Source: Phytophthora colocasiae (lineage: Eukaryota; Oomycota; Peronosporomycetes; Peronosporales; Peronosporaceae). Taken from it: a stretch of 64,000 bases of DNA. Numbering within the stretch: position 1 is the first letter of the stretch; the number at the start of each line of letters is the position of its first letter. Below the pieces are notes generated by a model. The model ran no database searches and had not been told where the DNA came from. It was given only the letters and a program-made list of their open reading frames with translations. The stretch lies in assembly GCA_018806915.1 (NCBI GenBank), contig JAGKQI010000089.1:248001-312000 (forward strand). The letters run 5' to 3'. Made by a program: the position numbers and the translations under genes. Positions 20,820 to 31,428 of this stretch are shown here, in pieces.

Positions 20820-21428
20820 TGTTGCGTGGCGGTGAAAGTTGTGACCTGGTGGCTCTGCTCGCCCTTTGGGCTATGTCAGTGAAGAAATTCGAGAAGATAA
20901 CGATCGAATTCAAGAGGGTTTAGCTAAGTGCGTTTTGCATTGTGAACTTAGGCACTTTTATGCTACTACAACTTGTCCACAAAAATACTGTACAAGGCTC
21001 GACAAGCACTTCGATGCTCTCCGACGGCGACACCTCCGTCGGAATAATTATATGTGCTCAAGGTGATCTGCTTATTTTGCTGTAAAGAATCTGTAGTTAT
21101 TTACTTAAGTACAGTCAAATCCACTGCTGGTGAGTATCCTTAGACAGCCTACAGCCTTCCTTATGGAGCACAGCACTGTCATTCGACTGTGCACTTCAAC
21201 TTGCCCAGGCGGAACGATGTATTCGAGGCATTGCCAACAGTACGTGTACAGCACCACAATAGTGAGGGTCGTTCAAATCCATTTCGTGTTGATACTAAGT
21301 GTCCTTTCGAATCCCGATCTTTATCCGCAAAAGATTCGCCTACTGACATCCGTTCATTTGACTAGCATCGTTTGATTAGCATCAGCGATCGAAGAGCCAC
21401 CAAGGAAGCAGTGAGATCAAGGCGGCAG
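20820..21428. other. Divergent intergenic region RAD6 / ERF4-like
   Basis: About 0.6 kb with no convincing ORF. It must contain the promoters of both flanking genes. AT-rich tracts occur, but no defined element was assigned. Confidence 0.5.
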
Positions 21429-22001
21429 ATGTCCACGGAGCGGCTGGTGCCCGGCGATGGCCACAACCTCGTGGTTCTGGCCAGGCTGGAGGCCACCGGA
21501 CTCAAAACAGTGAGCGGGTACTCGTCCTCATACGACGATGTGTTCCCTACTGCTTTGGATGGAATCAGTAAGTCATGCAATCCTTCACTTCATAAGAACA
21601 GGCTGATGAAGTTTACTTGTTGTGTGCGCTGAATGCTGTTACTGGTAGTATCTCGGAGAGAGTTCAAGTTCTGCGTCGACGTGCTCAATCAGACCGTGGA
21701 AGACTTCTTCCCGTGCCTCCCGTGCTACGGTTGTGGATATCTGTGGTGTTTTACAACGTGTGGACTGTCACTTTGCTTCTCTGAGCCTTGCACCAAACAG
21801 GTACGGCAATAATCTAAATGTACTACATGACAAAGTGTTGATGCCATATTTTGTTTGTAGCTGTCAAACAATTTGGAGCTGGTGCTACGACGGTTGAACA
21901 ACCGAGAGGAGCTGCTGTACCGTGGCGTCGTCTGGAGCCTCAAGAGAGGCCAACGAACACACACATCCTGGATAGAAATCGCGCAGTTGGTGTACGAGTG
22001 A
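21429..22001 (+). CDS. Golgin-A7/ERF4-like palmitoyltransferase accessory protein
   Basis: Exons 21429-21567, 21649-21800 and 21861-22001 give 143 residues; introns are 81 and 60 nt with GTAAGT/GGTAG and GTACGG/TGTAG borders, all in frame. The segment after SYDDVFPTALDGISRREFKFCVDVLNQTVEDFF fits the golgin-A7/ERF4 domain pattern: FPxxL, then an I...EF...V..LN block, a Cys-rich hydrophobic stretch with eight Cys, NNLELVLRRLNNRE, and GVVWSL...WIEI at the end. ERF4/GOLGA7 proteins bind DHHC palmitoyltransferases, which lipidate Ras-type proteins, and are themselves palmitoylated on such Cys. The start at 21429 is the first true ATG of the frame. The family call is from pattern only and should be confirmed by profile search. 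Confidence 0.6.
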
Positions 22002-22415
22002 CACAAGACCCCAGTTTTCGCTTGTCTGCAACGTCATTCCCAAAGAGACAAGGCAAGCACAATAGTGCATCACGTCCAAAGTCAAGCAATATCATTACGT
22101 AGTGTACAAGAACGTCACAGTCATCGATGCGGAGACTGCGTCCGCTCTTTTATTGTCTCCCTCTAGGTCTCTATCTGGCCTGGAACCAAGAAAAACAGCA
22201 TCAAGCGTCAGTCAGGTCCCTTTACGCAACCAAGTAGCAAATTAGCAGACACAGCTACTTTCAAGAGGTTTCTTGATTGGGTCTTACCATGCAAATAGGA
22301 GGTGCGTGGCCTCCTATAAATATATACGAACCTGAGTGCTCGGCAGCCCTCCTTCCTGCTTACTTACGAGGCTTTGTGCTCTTGGCTCTCTTGTGGCTCC
22401 ACAGTCAGCTGTCTT
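22002..22415. other. Convergent intergenic interval
   Basis: This holds the 3' ends of the ERF4-like gene and TFIIB. No coding feature is supported. Confidence 0.45.
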
Positions 22416-23342
22416 CTAAGTCATCACTACGCCTTCGAAAAGCACTACGCGGCTCTTGTTCAGCTCCTTGCACACTCTCTTCATGCTCTTCTCGGCAATC
22501 ATTGTCACGTCGCTAATCTCCTGGATCGAACGCTTTGCGTTCGTGTATGCTGCCACCAAATAGATCACCGACGCCGCCACTGCAACCGGAGGTTGTCCAT
22601 TCGACAGCTCCAAGCTATCTGCTTTCTTCGCCACTGTGTGCGCAATCATCTGTGTCTTGTTGGGCAGTCCAAGTCTCGAGCAGAAGCGCTGCACATACTC
22701 CTCCGTCGTGGCCTGTTTCACCTCTAGATCCAAACGGCGTTGCAAACTCATAAAGGACTTGCCGATACGCCGCTTGGGGATACCTGAGGCCTCTTCAAAT
22801 TCCTTGAGAGATCGAGCATTGCCTGCCTTCCTGCACGCAATAAATAGTACTGCAACAGCCATACTTTCTCGTTCTGGCCCTCGCATATTCACTCCCTGCT
22901 TCTCTGCTTCCGCGTACACGTCCAGTGCGATTTCCACAATCTTCTTGGGCAGTGCTAAATAGTCTGCAACTTCCTGAATGCGCGTCATGTTACGCTGCAT
23001 CCTCTTCACCTTGGCGCTATCGGACGAAATGTTAGGCCGCTTGTGCTTGCGCCCCGCCTCGCCATCGGCGCCCCCGCCGCTCTTCTTCGTATCAACCAGA
23101 TACGTGGACAGCGAGATACTGTCGAGCCGCGCGTCCGCGACGTCGCCCACCCTGGATTTGGCAGCGGGGTCACCACCCCGATCATCATTGGCAAAGTTTC
23201 GCCATTCGGGGGAATCATCTATAATGCGCTCACCGAGGATCATGCCGCAACCGCGGCACACGACGTCACCCGCGCTGAAGTCCGTCACGACGTCCTTGCT
23301 CCCGCACTCGCGGCAATGATCCGGCACGCACTCGCCTCCCAT
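22416..23342 (-). CDS. GTF2B: General transcription factor TFIIB
   Basis: A single exon encodes 308 residues from the ATG at 23342; an in-frame upstream ATG at 23393 would add 17 residues not typical of TFIIB. The N-terminal zinc ribbon uses C10, C13, C29 and C32. It is followed by the B-reader region (DDSPEWRNFANDD), then a basic linker with GRKHKRPN. Two cyclin folds occupy roughly 115-190 and 215-300, with EVADYLALPKKIVEIALDVY, AVLFIACRKAGNARSLKEF and SVIYLVAAYTNAKRSIQEIS. TFIIB bridges TBP and RNA polymerase II and sets the transcription start. It is the only pol II basal factor in the window. Confidence 0.96.
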   Translation of the reverse strand: MGGECVPDHCRECGSKDVVTDFSAGDVVCRGCGMILGERIIDDSPEWRNFANDDRGGDPAAKSRVGDVADARLDSISLSTYLVDTKKSGGGADGEAGRKHKRPNISSDSAKVKRMQRNMTRIQEVADYLALPKKIVEIALDVYAEAEKQGVNMRGPERESMAVAVLFIACRKAGNARSLKEFEEASGIPKRRIGKSFMSLQRRLDLEVKQATTEEYVQRFCSRLGLPNKTQMIAHTVAKKADSLELSNGQPPVAVAASVIYLVAAYTNAKRSIQEISDVTMIAEKSMKRVCKELNKSRVVLFEGVVMT

Positions 23343-23915
23343 TTTAACTCGCTGGGCTTTCTGGAGTTTGTAAATACTCCAAAACTTACTCAATTGGAGA
23401 GATGTAGAGTGCTAAGGAGAGGAGAGACAGCGGACAATACGGTGTGCTGTCTTCCTGGGTTGATATCCGCCTGTAGCCTCCGCCACGCGCTGTCTAAGAT
23501 GGATTGAACTCCCCACCCTTTTGCTGCGTCTGCGCTTTGTGAAACGACTTGGGATCCACCCGAGCAATTTGTGTTAAATACGCCAAATATGCTATTTAAA
23601 AGGATTTATTTGAAGAAAAGAATATCGTGTGCACACATCACATTTATTAAATCTAGCAGGTATGACACGAAGCAGCACATGCTTGCAGGTTGCCGACCTA
23701 GCTATTCTTTGCTCTGTAGACGACGACAGACTCGATGTAGATGCAAACCGCTCACAGCATCATATAGTATGAACTCTCCCACACATACTGGTGCTCGAAT
23801 CATCGTGATATCCTCTGTAAAGCACACACTGGAGCAGAATTATCCACGTGCAGTTGCCATCTACTTGAAAACGTATCTCCAGCGCTGTTGCATGGCTTCT
23901 GTCTTGATCCTGCAT
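23343..23915. other. Interval between TFIIB and DPM3
   Basis: It holds the TFIIB promoter and the DPM3 3' region. A long plus-strand frame opens at 23571 and runs antisense through DPM3, but it has no recognisable domain. Confidence 0.45.
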
Positions 23916-24194
23916 CTAAAACTTGAATCCCTTCTTAGCAAGGTCAGCCTTGGCCTCCACCACTTGCCGGTCCAGTTCCTTGGAAGCCTCTGGGAAATCC
24001 TGCACTGCCATGACAGACAGCGCAATGACCGCCAAAGAGTAGGCGCCGAAAGACACGATGGCGTACATGGGCAGCGCTTTCACGACTTGCAGCACATGCG
24101 AATCTTGCACGTGGTCGGTCACATACCGCAGCAGCAGCAGCCAAACAGCGAGCAGCACGACGAACGCAGCGAGCCACTTCTGGTACTTAAGCAT
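23916..24194 (-). CDS. DPM3: DPM3, stabilising subunit of dolichol-phosphate mannose synthase
   Basis: A 92-residue protein starting MLKYQKWLAAFVVLLAVWLL, exactly the length of animal DPM3. An in-frame ATG at 24230 would add 12 residues. Two membrane helices (residues 6-23 and about 42-66) are followed by a soluble tail with DFPEASKELDRQVVEAKADLAKKGFKF, which matches the conserved DPM3 C-terminus ([22 protein letters not shown]). DPM3 anchors the catalytic DPM1 subunit at the ER membrane for production of dolichol-phosphate mannose, which is used in N-glycosylation and GPI synthesis. It is divergent from the mariner-like ORF 121 bp away. Confidence 0.92.
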   Translation of the reverse strand: MLKYQKWLAAFVVLLAVWLLLLRYVTDHVQDSHVLQVVKALPMYAIVSFGAYSLAVIALSVMAVQDFPEASKELDRQVVEAKADLAKKGFKF

Positions 24195-24315
24195 CTCGAT
24201 GGCTTTTTCTATGTGGACGAAAGTCTTCAATCAATTAATTCTTTTCGGAATCGAATTGTATCTTGTAACTGGTCAATAATCCTTTACAAAATGCTACAAT
24301 TGGTTAAAAATTGTC

Positions 24316-25806
24316 ATGTCCAGAATTAGAGCTCTGGTCGTTATGGTGAGTCTACAGATGCAGGAAGGCGCCGCCTTCGCCTCGCTCCCCACTGAGGTGG
24401 CTAGAGAGGTGAATGATCTCATCCAGAATAAGAATTTGACAGAAACTGTCCATGGCAAGGCACTGGCACGAAGCAAACCTAATATGACGGACGCAGAGCG
24501 CTTGAACATGGCTGACTTCCTGCTCCAGCACAGCCAAGGGGAAGCTCGCCTGCCTCGCGCCGTCATCTCAGCAACTGCAGACAAGTTCCAGGTGCACCGT
24601 AATACTGTCTCTCGTATCTGGAACCAGATGAAGACAGCAATGGATGCTGGAGCTTCCGCCGATGTCGTGATGAAGCAGGCTTTGTCCAAGAAACGCGGTA
24701 ACTGTGGACGAAAGAAGAAAGACTATTCCGCTGCGTTGGAGAAGGTCAAGCAGCTCCCGTTGAACAAACGTAAATCACTACGAGCATTGTCGACAGCTGT
24801 GGGTGTTCCACGCACTACACTCTTTCGTCTATTGAAGGATGACACAGACAGTAATCCAACTGACACTGCAGATTGCGAGCATCAAGAAACTACCAGTAAC
24901 GAACCGAAGACAATCATCGCCAATGCTATTAAACCGCCTCTATCTGATAAGAATAAGCGGGATCGACTCCGATTCTGCTTCAGCAAGATGCAACCGAATG
25001 GTGTTTTCGATGACATGTACAACGTCGTGCACATCAACACCAAGTGGTGCTTGCTGCCTAGCAGTCGCAACATGAAGAAGACCAAGGTGATGTTCCTCGT
25101 TGCTGTTGCTCGACCACACTGGGATAATGAACGACAACAGCACTTCGATGGTAAGCTTGGCGTGTGGCCCTTTGTCGAAGCTGACCCGGGGGTAAGTGTG
25201 CTGCCTTGGGACCAAGCAGCACCTCATGGTGGACGAGCGATCCGAGCACTGGAAACGATTACCAAGAAGGAGATTCAGACCATGGTGACGAACTACGTTA
25301 TCCCAGCGATCAAGATCAAGATTCCTCGAGCGCAGCACAACCGTCCTCTCTTCATCCAACTTGACAACCTGCAGGTGCGATTAACGGCTGACGATCACTT
25401 GGTAGCAGAGCACGGCAGGGAAGACGGCTGGGATATTCGAGTGCAGCACCAGCCAGCTTACAGTCCCGAGCTAGTTGTTCTCACATACAACTTTATGAAG
25501 ACTATTTATCCGGATATGATGCAAGTTCGCAATTCAACTATGCAGCTGACGCCTATCGAAGAGCTGATTGCAACTGTCGAGCATTCATTTGCTGCACTCC
25601 CCAAGCGACAGATCAACGATGCGTTTCTCGCCTTGCAGAAGACAATGGAATGTATAATGTTGGCGAAGGGATCCAACGATTTTGATTCCAAGGAAGACGC
25701 AACCAAGAAAAGTCTACAGCACGACGGCAGTTTACCCGTGAGTGTATTGTGCAGTCGCGAAGCGTTGTCCGCGTGCCAATCTGCCCTGAACCTTCCACAA
25801 GAATGA
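24316..25806 (+). CDS. Tc1/mariner-type transposase-derived protein (copy 1)
   Basis: An unbroken frame of 496 residues. Residues 55-165 form two helix-turn-helix regions (ATADKFQVHRNTVSRIWNQM and LRALSTAVGVPRTTLFRLLK). The DDE core follows, with NGVFDDMYNVVHINTKWC, FIQLDNLQ and YSPELVVLTYNF. In active mariner-type enzymes these three places carry D, D and D/E. Here the first is Asn (codon 25036-25038), the second Asp is kept, and the third place is altered (SPEL...LT rather than SPDLNPLD). The C-terminal SFAALPKRQINDAFLALQKTMECIM is shared with copy 2 at 43.7 kb. Cleavage activity is therefore unlikely even though the frame is intact. Terminal inverted repeats were not found. Confidence 0.8.
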   Translation: MSRIRALVVMVSLQMQEGAAFASLPTEVAREVNDLIQNKNLTETVHGKALARSKPNMTDAERLNMADFLLQHSQGEARLPRAVISATADKFQVHRNTVSRIWNQMKTAMDAGASADVVMKQALSKKRGNCGRKKKDYSAALEKVKQLPLNKRKSLRALSTAVGVPRTTLFRLLKDDTDSNPTDTADCEHQETTSNEPKTIIANAIKPPLSDKNKRDRLRFCFSKMQPNGVFDDMYNVVHINTKWCLLPSSRNMKKTKVMFLVAVARPHWDNERQQHFDGKLGVWPFVEADPGVSVLPWDQAAPHGGRAIRALETITKKEIQTMVTNYVIPAIKIKIPRAQHNRPLFIQLDNLQVRLTADDHLVAEHGREDGWDIRVQHQPAYSPELVVLTYNFMKTIYPDMMQVRNSTMQLTPIEELIATVEHSFAALPKRQINDAFLALQKTMECIMLAKGSNDFDSKEDATKKSLQHDGSLPVSVLCSREALSACQSALNLPQE

Positions 25807-26111
25807 CTTAAAACGTGAGCTGGCATGTGAAGCCCTACGAAGTACTATGTTGTATTCCTAGAATTTGGGAGAATTCCAGTACCAAGGGGCAGTGACAGAC
25901 TTTTTGTCATCCATCTTCCCCTGCTGCTCTCAAGTCAGCTATGATTGACCTGTGCAGGACCACATCACTGACGTAAGAAATCGACCAAGGTAGGACACAT
26001 GAAATTTGTCTTTATGATCTTGCCCCATTGCGGGCTTGTCATGCACTTGCTGCAGCGGTACTCTGGCAGAGCTGTTGATTCGATTTTGTTCTCGAATTTA
26101 TTTGGCAAATA

Positions 26112-26540
26112 ATGTGGCAAACAATGACCAGCGAAGTTTGTACATGTAGCAGCGCTTTCGTGAAACAGAGTTGTAAAAATGATCCTGAACGAAGTTACTT
26201 CAAGAAACCTTCACGTACCGCCAGTGTCAAACCAGCTTTGAACAGAGCTCTGAAAGGCAATGATTTTGTTATGGCGAGGTCTTTCTCCACCGAAATACCA
26301 GGGACGCTCCAGCAATAGAGCGCCACTATCAGAATACCCCGTAGCAGCATCATATTCAAGCCTATGACAGTTGGTGTGGCTGGATTCATCGAACCAATCG
26401 ACGATACGGAGAATAAACCGCATCACTCTTGTCAAACCGTTCTTCGTATTCACTGCTGCTAATCCGAAAACGTTGGTGGCATGATGGAGCTCCAAGTACA
26501 CTGCAGCATCGATAGTAACCGGAAAGAGGAGCGAGAGCAT
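26112..26540 (-). pseudogene. Ankyrin-repeat gene remnant
   Basis: Short minus-strand stretches such as FPVTIDAAVYLELHHATNVFG and the LDEVTS..KPALNRALKGNDFVMAR segment (read on plus at 26190-26270) match parts of the intact ankyrin-repeat protein at 35431-37320. The pieces are out of order and on both strands, and no long frame survives. It is a rearranged dead copy. Confidence 0.65.
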
Positions 26541-26648
26541 GCCTAATAGTCCGCCTCTGCTCGTCGTAGCGCTCGTCTTCCGTTCCAGACAAGAGCGTTC
26601 CCATATGTCATCACCGCAGTGAGCCTATGACAGTCTATCATGTAGTCT

Positions 26649-27725
26649 GTGGAAAAACCGCTGCACAAGTTGAATTGCTCGATCGCATCTGGAACTCTAC
26701 TGTGTATCTGGAAAGCAGTGGATGGGGGGCTCTGGTCAGTTAGGAATCTGCTTCGAAAGCATGAATTGTATGGAAAATACCAGTTCACGTTGTGTCTGCT
26801 GGAGGTTGCGACGATTAACAGGGTGGGCATCGCTCAGTACGGTTTCCGTACGATGTTCCACGAGAAGTGATCTGTAAGGCAGCGAAGGCTGGAGCGTTGG
26901 AAATCCTCCAGTTCTTTCGTACCAGTGGCACGGTGGGCGGCATCGCTGCTCTACATGGAGCTGCTAACGGCAACGTGAATGTTCTGCAGTGGTTCCAGGA
27001 CAATGGCAACTACACTGAATGGAATGCCGGGGCATTGATAATGGCAGCGGAAGCTGGAAAGCTCAATGCAGTGCAATGGATCGTTGAGCGTGATGGAAAC
27101 GACGACGAGCTCGGATATGAAAGTGGCCCCAATGAATATGAATCTGGCTACACGGATGGAGATATCTCTTGTCGCACATACATCACTTGCCTCGGTGAAG
27201 AAGCAAGTCTGGCCATCCATGCTGCAGCCATTAATGGCCACTTGGAAGTTGCGAAGCATCTTCACGCCAGCATCGACAAACCACGCGATAACTAGAGAAG
27301 CGCAGACTAAACGTCAGGATTTACGAGTTCTCACACCCGAAGAGTATCGACTTTATCAAGGCAAGGAAGTGTCAGGGGAAACGATGGCGTTGGCTACGGA
27401 AAGAGGATTTCTGGATGTGGTCAAGTGGCCCTACACGGAGTATCGTGCTGACCCTAGTGGCGTTGTTGGTCTGAATGGCTACAGCGCACCTGATTACAGA
27501 TTTTGCAGTATTTTGCAGTGTGGTGGATGCAGCAGCAAGCAAGGGACATCTAGCGATCGTGCAGTATTTGCTTCAATGCGGAGGCAAAACAAGAAATGAA
27601 TCAGCTCGGAAAAAACGACGCCATGAAGCATATTCCGAACAGAGTAATCGCCTTGAAGTAACGACCATTGCAAGGTAGCGATGGATGTTGCTGCTGCTAA
27701 TGGTCACTTGGAAGTCGTTCAATGG
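26649..27725 (+). pseudogene. Ankyrin-repeat gene, 5' part, frameshifted and split by Gypsy element
   Basis: Ankyrin-like modules are readable in changing frames: CKAAKAGALEILQFFR, ALHGAANGNVNVLQWF, IMAAEAGKLNAVQWI, IHAAAINGHLEVAKHL, ALATERGFLDVVKW, AAASKGHLAIVQYLLQ and finally DVAAANGHLEVVQW ending at the insertion site. At least three frameshifts separate these. The last module is cut exactly by the Gypsy 5' LTR and resumes after the 3' LTR at 34619 (LHANRSE, stop, CTTDAMDGAARYGHLEIVKWL). This repeat pattern (WLHxNRxEGCTTxAMDxAAxxGHLE) is characteristic of a large Phytophthora ankyrin family. Confidence 0.8.
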
Positions 27726-27916
27726 TGTATCTGATTGGGTGATATTATTATTTTATTGCAATGGGCGGTTAGTACTAGTGAATGTATTAGCATAGTAATT
27801 AATATATATGCAGATGTAGGACGGCTGTGGAAGCTTCTAGAAGCTTCCATCCGTCTGAACTGCGTGGGGCGCACTTCTACTTTAGCGCCCTCCCCAAAGC
27901 TTCCTGTCAAGATATA
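27726..27916 (+). repeat. Gypsy element 1, 5' LTR and adjacent primer-binding site
   Basis: 191 bp, beginning TGTATCTGATTGGG and ending AAGATATA. It contains an internal palindrome GGAAGCTTCTAGAAGCTTCC (27830-27850). Directly after it, TGGTAGCACTTGTTGGTC (27918-27935) is in the position of a tRNA primer-binding site and starts with the usual TGG. The 3' LTR does not end in CA as most LTRs do. Confidence 0.9.
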
Positions 27917-27960
27917 CTGGTAGCACTTGTTGGTCCCAGCAACCTGAAAACGAAGAATCC

Positions 27961-28785
27961 ATGCCGACGAACGCACAACTTCAAGCCGAGGTTGACCGGC
28001 TCAACCAAGCGATGGCGGAACGCACGCGAGTGCCCAGCAACCTGCCAAAGTTCACCGGCAAAAGGGGGGAAGACGTGCGCGAATGGCTGTTCCAGATAGA
28101 GAACGCCTGCCGCATTAACGGGATCGTGATAGACGACGCGAACTCATGCGACTACCAGGAATCGCCGTGTCGGCGATGGAGAAGCCAGCTTCGGGATGGT
28201 TCCTGCACTGGGCTTCGACGACGCGAGTGGAAGAGCACACGTGGGGATTTTCCGTGAGCATGTGCTCCAACACTTCGAGGCGCGTCGAACTACCAGTCAG
28301 TGCTACGAGAGAAGCTCCAGCGTCTGGAAGCAGACAGCGGATATCGAGACCTACATAACGGCGAGTACTCAGCCCTCATCTTCCGAGTCGAAGGGCATGA
28401 GCGTGCTTGACCAAGTTCTGTTCTACGCAACGGTCTCAAGCCTCGCACGCGGAGCTACGTGAAGCTCGAGAATCCTGAGACGCTGAGTGACGCCATGGAC
28501 TTAGCTGTCAAGTTTGAAGTAACCCACTTTGCGGATGACGCAAGTGAGCGCAAGGTTCGTCATGAAAAGAATAAGACCTCTGATGAACAAGCCCAAGACA
28601 ACAAGAAAACGTCTAAGGGAAAATCTTTCCGAGGAAAGGACGATTCAAACCGAAGTCGAACTCCAAGAGCAAGGAGACTGCGTACCTGCCACTTCGCAAC
28701 AAGCTCTGGTCATATCAAGGCCAACTGCTTCAGCGTGGAAGAAGGAGCAAGGGAAGCAGGGAAACGAGAGAAGCCACGTCAGTGA
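27961..28785 (+). pseudogene. Gypsy element 1 gag, frameshifted
   Basis: It starts 45 bp after the 5' LTR with MPTNAQLQAEVDRLNQAM and a gag-like capsid segment (LPKFTGKRGEDVREWLFQIENACR). Frameshifts follow near 28190 and 28455. The later basic part (KKTSKGKSFRGKDD, then CHFATSSGHIKANC) occupies the zinc-knuckle position, but the first CxxC pair is degraded. Confidence 0.75.
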
Positions 28786-31246
28786 AAGAGGGTCCTGTCG
28801 TGGAGGAGAAAGCAACTGGAGCAGTTAAGTTTGATAATATCAGTCTTAATGTTCTGAGTGAAAACCCTCTAGTCTACAAGTCCCGTCCACTGTTCTCCAT
28901 CAGCGGTGATATCAGTGCGGCTGGTAAGATGAAGGAAACATCGAAGATGCTTCTAGACTGTGGTGCAACCACGATCTACGTGTCGAAGAGGTGGGTAGAA
29001 GAACACCAGCTAAAGACAACGAAGTTCAGCAACAAGAACATTCGAGTCAAGCTAGAGACAACCAGATTGTGAGGCCCAGCTAGAAGTGCTACCTCTCCGT
29101 ATCGTGGTCTCTGGATTAGAAGATGCGTATGAGTGCGTCGCGGTTGTCTACGCGATACCTGAAGAATTCGACTGCATTCTTGGGATACCATTCTTCGAGG
29201 ACATGCAACCACAGATCGACTGGAGACGTCGACGAGTCGAAGGAACAAGAGAGAAAACTTTGCGCTGGGAACGAGCGGGTGAAACCTGTGGACCAATCGA
29301 GGAAGGCGGACCGGTGATTGCCTCCGGGCTTCGGAGATCTGTCGGGGCGAAAGGCCATCGGCGAAAAGACCTGATTCCTGTCGAGGTGCCGCGCTGGAAA
29401 CGGATGTGAGGTCCAGGGTCAACCCCGTTCACGACTCAGAGCAGAGTGAGACCCCACAAGTTGCTTGCGAGCAACTAGAAGACGCGTCCGCTGGCAAGGG
29501 TTCAGCAAGCGAAGACGAGAGGAAGTCGTCGGGACGCAATGGTACTGCTCCTGGGGGCAGTGATACCAAGGGAAGAGAGTCCGTCGTGGAGAAGATGTTC
29601 ACGATGGGTATCACAGATGACACTGGTGTACAGACCAAGTTCATCACGAGAAAGAAACTGCGGAAGTTCCTGAGAATCAAGACCAAGTCGATTGATGAAC
29701 CAGACTTCATGTTGGTTCTGTCAAACGAAACGATCAAAAACGTCGCCCGATCCTTGGAGCGGCGCGACCAGCCCGACAATGTCGGAAGTGCTAAAGCCCA
29801 ACGTTATCTGGAGACAGACTGGCAAAGTTTTCGGGCGAACCCTGCCTTTGACTTGCTGATGAAGTACAAGGACACGGTGTTTCGACCTGAACTCCCCGAA
29901 GGTCTTCCAGAGAAACGTGAAATCGAGCACAGGATCGACGTGAAAGATCCCAACCTTGCGATGGTATCGGCAACAGTGGCGGCAGTCGCCTGAGCAACAA
30001 CGTGAGATCGTGCTCTGGGTTGAAGACATGGTGAAGAAGAAACTTATCCGACCAAGTATCAGTCCACACGCCGCACCAACATTCTGCGTCCGGAAACCAG
30101 TTGGATGGCGGATCGTACATGATTATCGGTATTTGAACTCCAATACGATACGGCAGAGTATACCAATGACGAGGAAAGAAGACATACTGGATGCCATGGC
30201 CGAGGGTACTGGTTTTCGACGATGGATTTGATGTCCGCGTATTATTAAGTGCGAATGCGCGAAGAAGACATCAAATTTACAGCCTTTCAGGCGCCAAATG
30301 GCCTCTGGGAATACCTTTGTCCTTCCAATGGGGTCTGCAACGCGCCGGCGACGATGCATCGGCTGACATCGAAATTGTTTCGTGGATTGAGAACACGAAG
30401 TCGTTCTACGACGACATTTACATCTTCACGAAGTCAACGAAGATAGAAGATCACTTGAAAGCACCAAAGATACTGACATCTTGCGTGACAACAAGCTTTA
30501 CGTGAAACTCTCGAAGTGCGTCTTCTGCGCAGAGGAGATTCCATGTCTTGAGACTTCGTCGGGAGAGAAGGTGCGAATGGACCCTGACAAAGTGCAGACG
30601 ATCAAGGACTGGCCTACCCCACGAACACAAGAGGGAACCACACAGCCTTCCTTGGCTTGACGGGGTACGTTCAGCGCTTCGTCCAGATTTCGCTGCGTTG
30701 GACTGCAAGTATGTTTAACCTTCTCAAGAAGAAAACCAAGCGCAATGCGAAGATTCACTTCAGCGAAGAGCAGTTGAAGAACTTCAGGAACTGAAGCGCC
30801 GGCTGTGCAACCCACCCGTATTGCACCCGCTGACTTCACCTTGCCCATGCATCTTCGCACTGACGCCAGCAAGTTTGCTGTTGGAGAGTTCTCTTCCAAG
30901 TCGTTGGTGGTGAGGAGAAACCGATCGCTTACACCAGCAGGAAGATAAAGTCAGCGGAGCTGAAACTACCCTGACGCAACAGCAGGAGCTCTTAGCGATA
31001 GTCCACGCACTTGCAGCTTTCCGGATCTACTGTTTGGACAAGCCACCCATTGTCGAGACGGACCACAAAAGTCTGGAAGGTTTGTTTACACAGAAGATGG
31101 CGAATCGTCGGTTAGCTCGGTGGTACGACATCCTCGCAGAATACCAGCCAACGTTCTCGTATCTTCCGGGGCGAAGAACGGTATTGCGGACGCACTCAGT
31201 CGACGACCCGACTTACAGCCGGAGACCAAGTTCTTCCATGACTTGA
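28782..31246 (+). pseudogene. Gypsy element 1 protease, reverse transcriptase and RNase H, frameshifted
   Basis: Pieces in several frames give, in order, the retropepsin active site as LLDCGATTIY (usually DSGAT), GIPFFEDMQPQIDW, RT motifs (HAAPTFCVRKPVGWRIVHDYRYLN, TMDLMSAYY, GVCNAPATMHRLTSKLF, FYDDIYIFTKS) and the RNase H region (PPIVETDHKSLEGLF, RRLARWYDILAEYQPTFSYLPGR). At least six frame changes are needed to connect them. The Asp pair of the RT active site is still readable. The protease Ser/Thr is replaced by Cys. Confidence 0.8.
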
Positions 31247-31428
31247 GCGTGACTAGCTTCGACGATACTTCGTTCAGCATGGCAGTCAGCGAGGTAACCA
31301 CAGACACAGAGTTGGTGACCAAGATCAAGAAAGCATACCGAAAGACAGAGAAGTCCAAGAGATATTCGCTGCAATCAAGCGACGGAACATGCAAGCGAAG
31401 GTGTTGCCGAAGAACCACATGACAGAAG

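Noticed and set aside
23571..24329. 252-codon plus-strand frame
   Set aside because: It is antisense to DPM3 and has no domain or sensible composition; DPM3 explains the conservation of this stretch.
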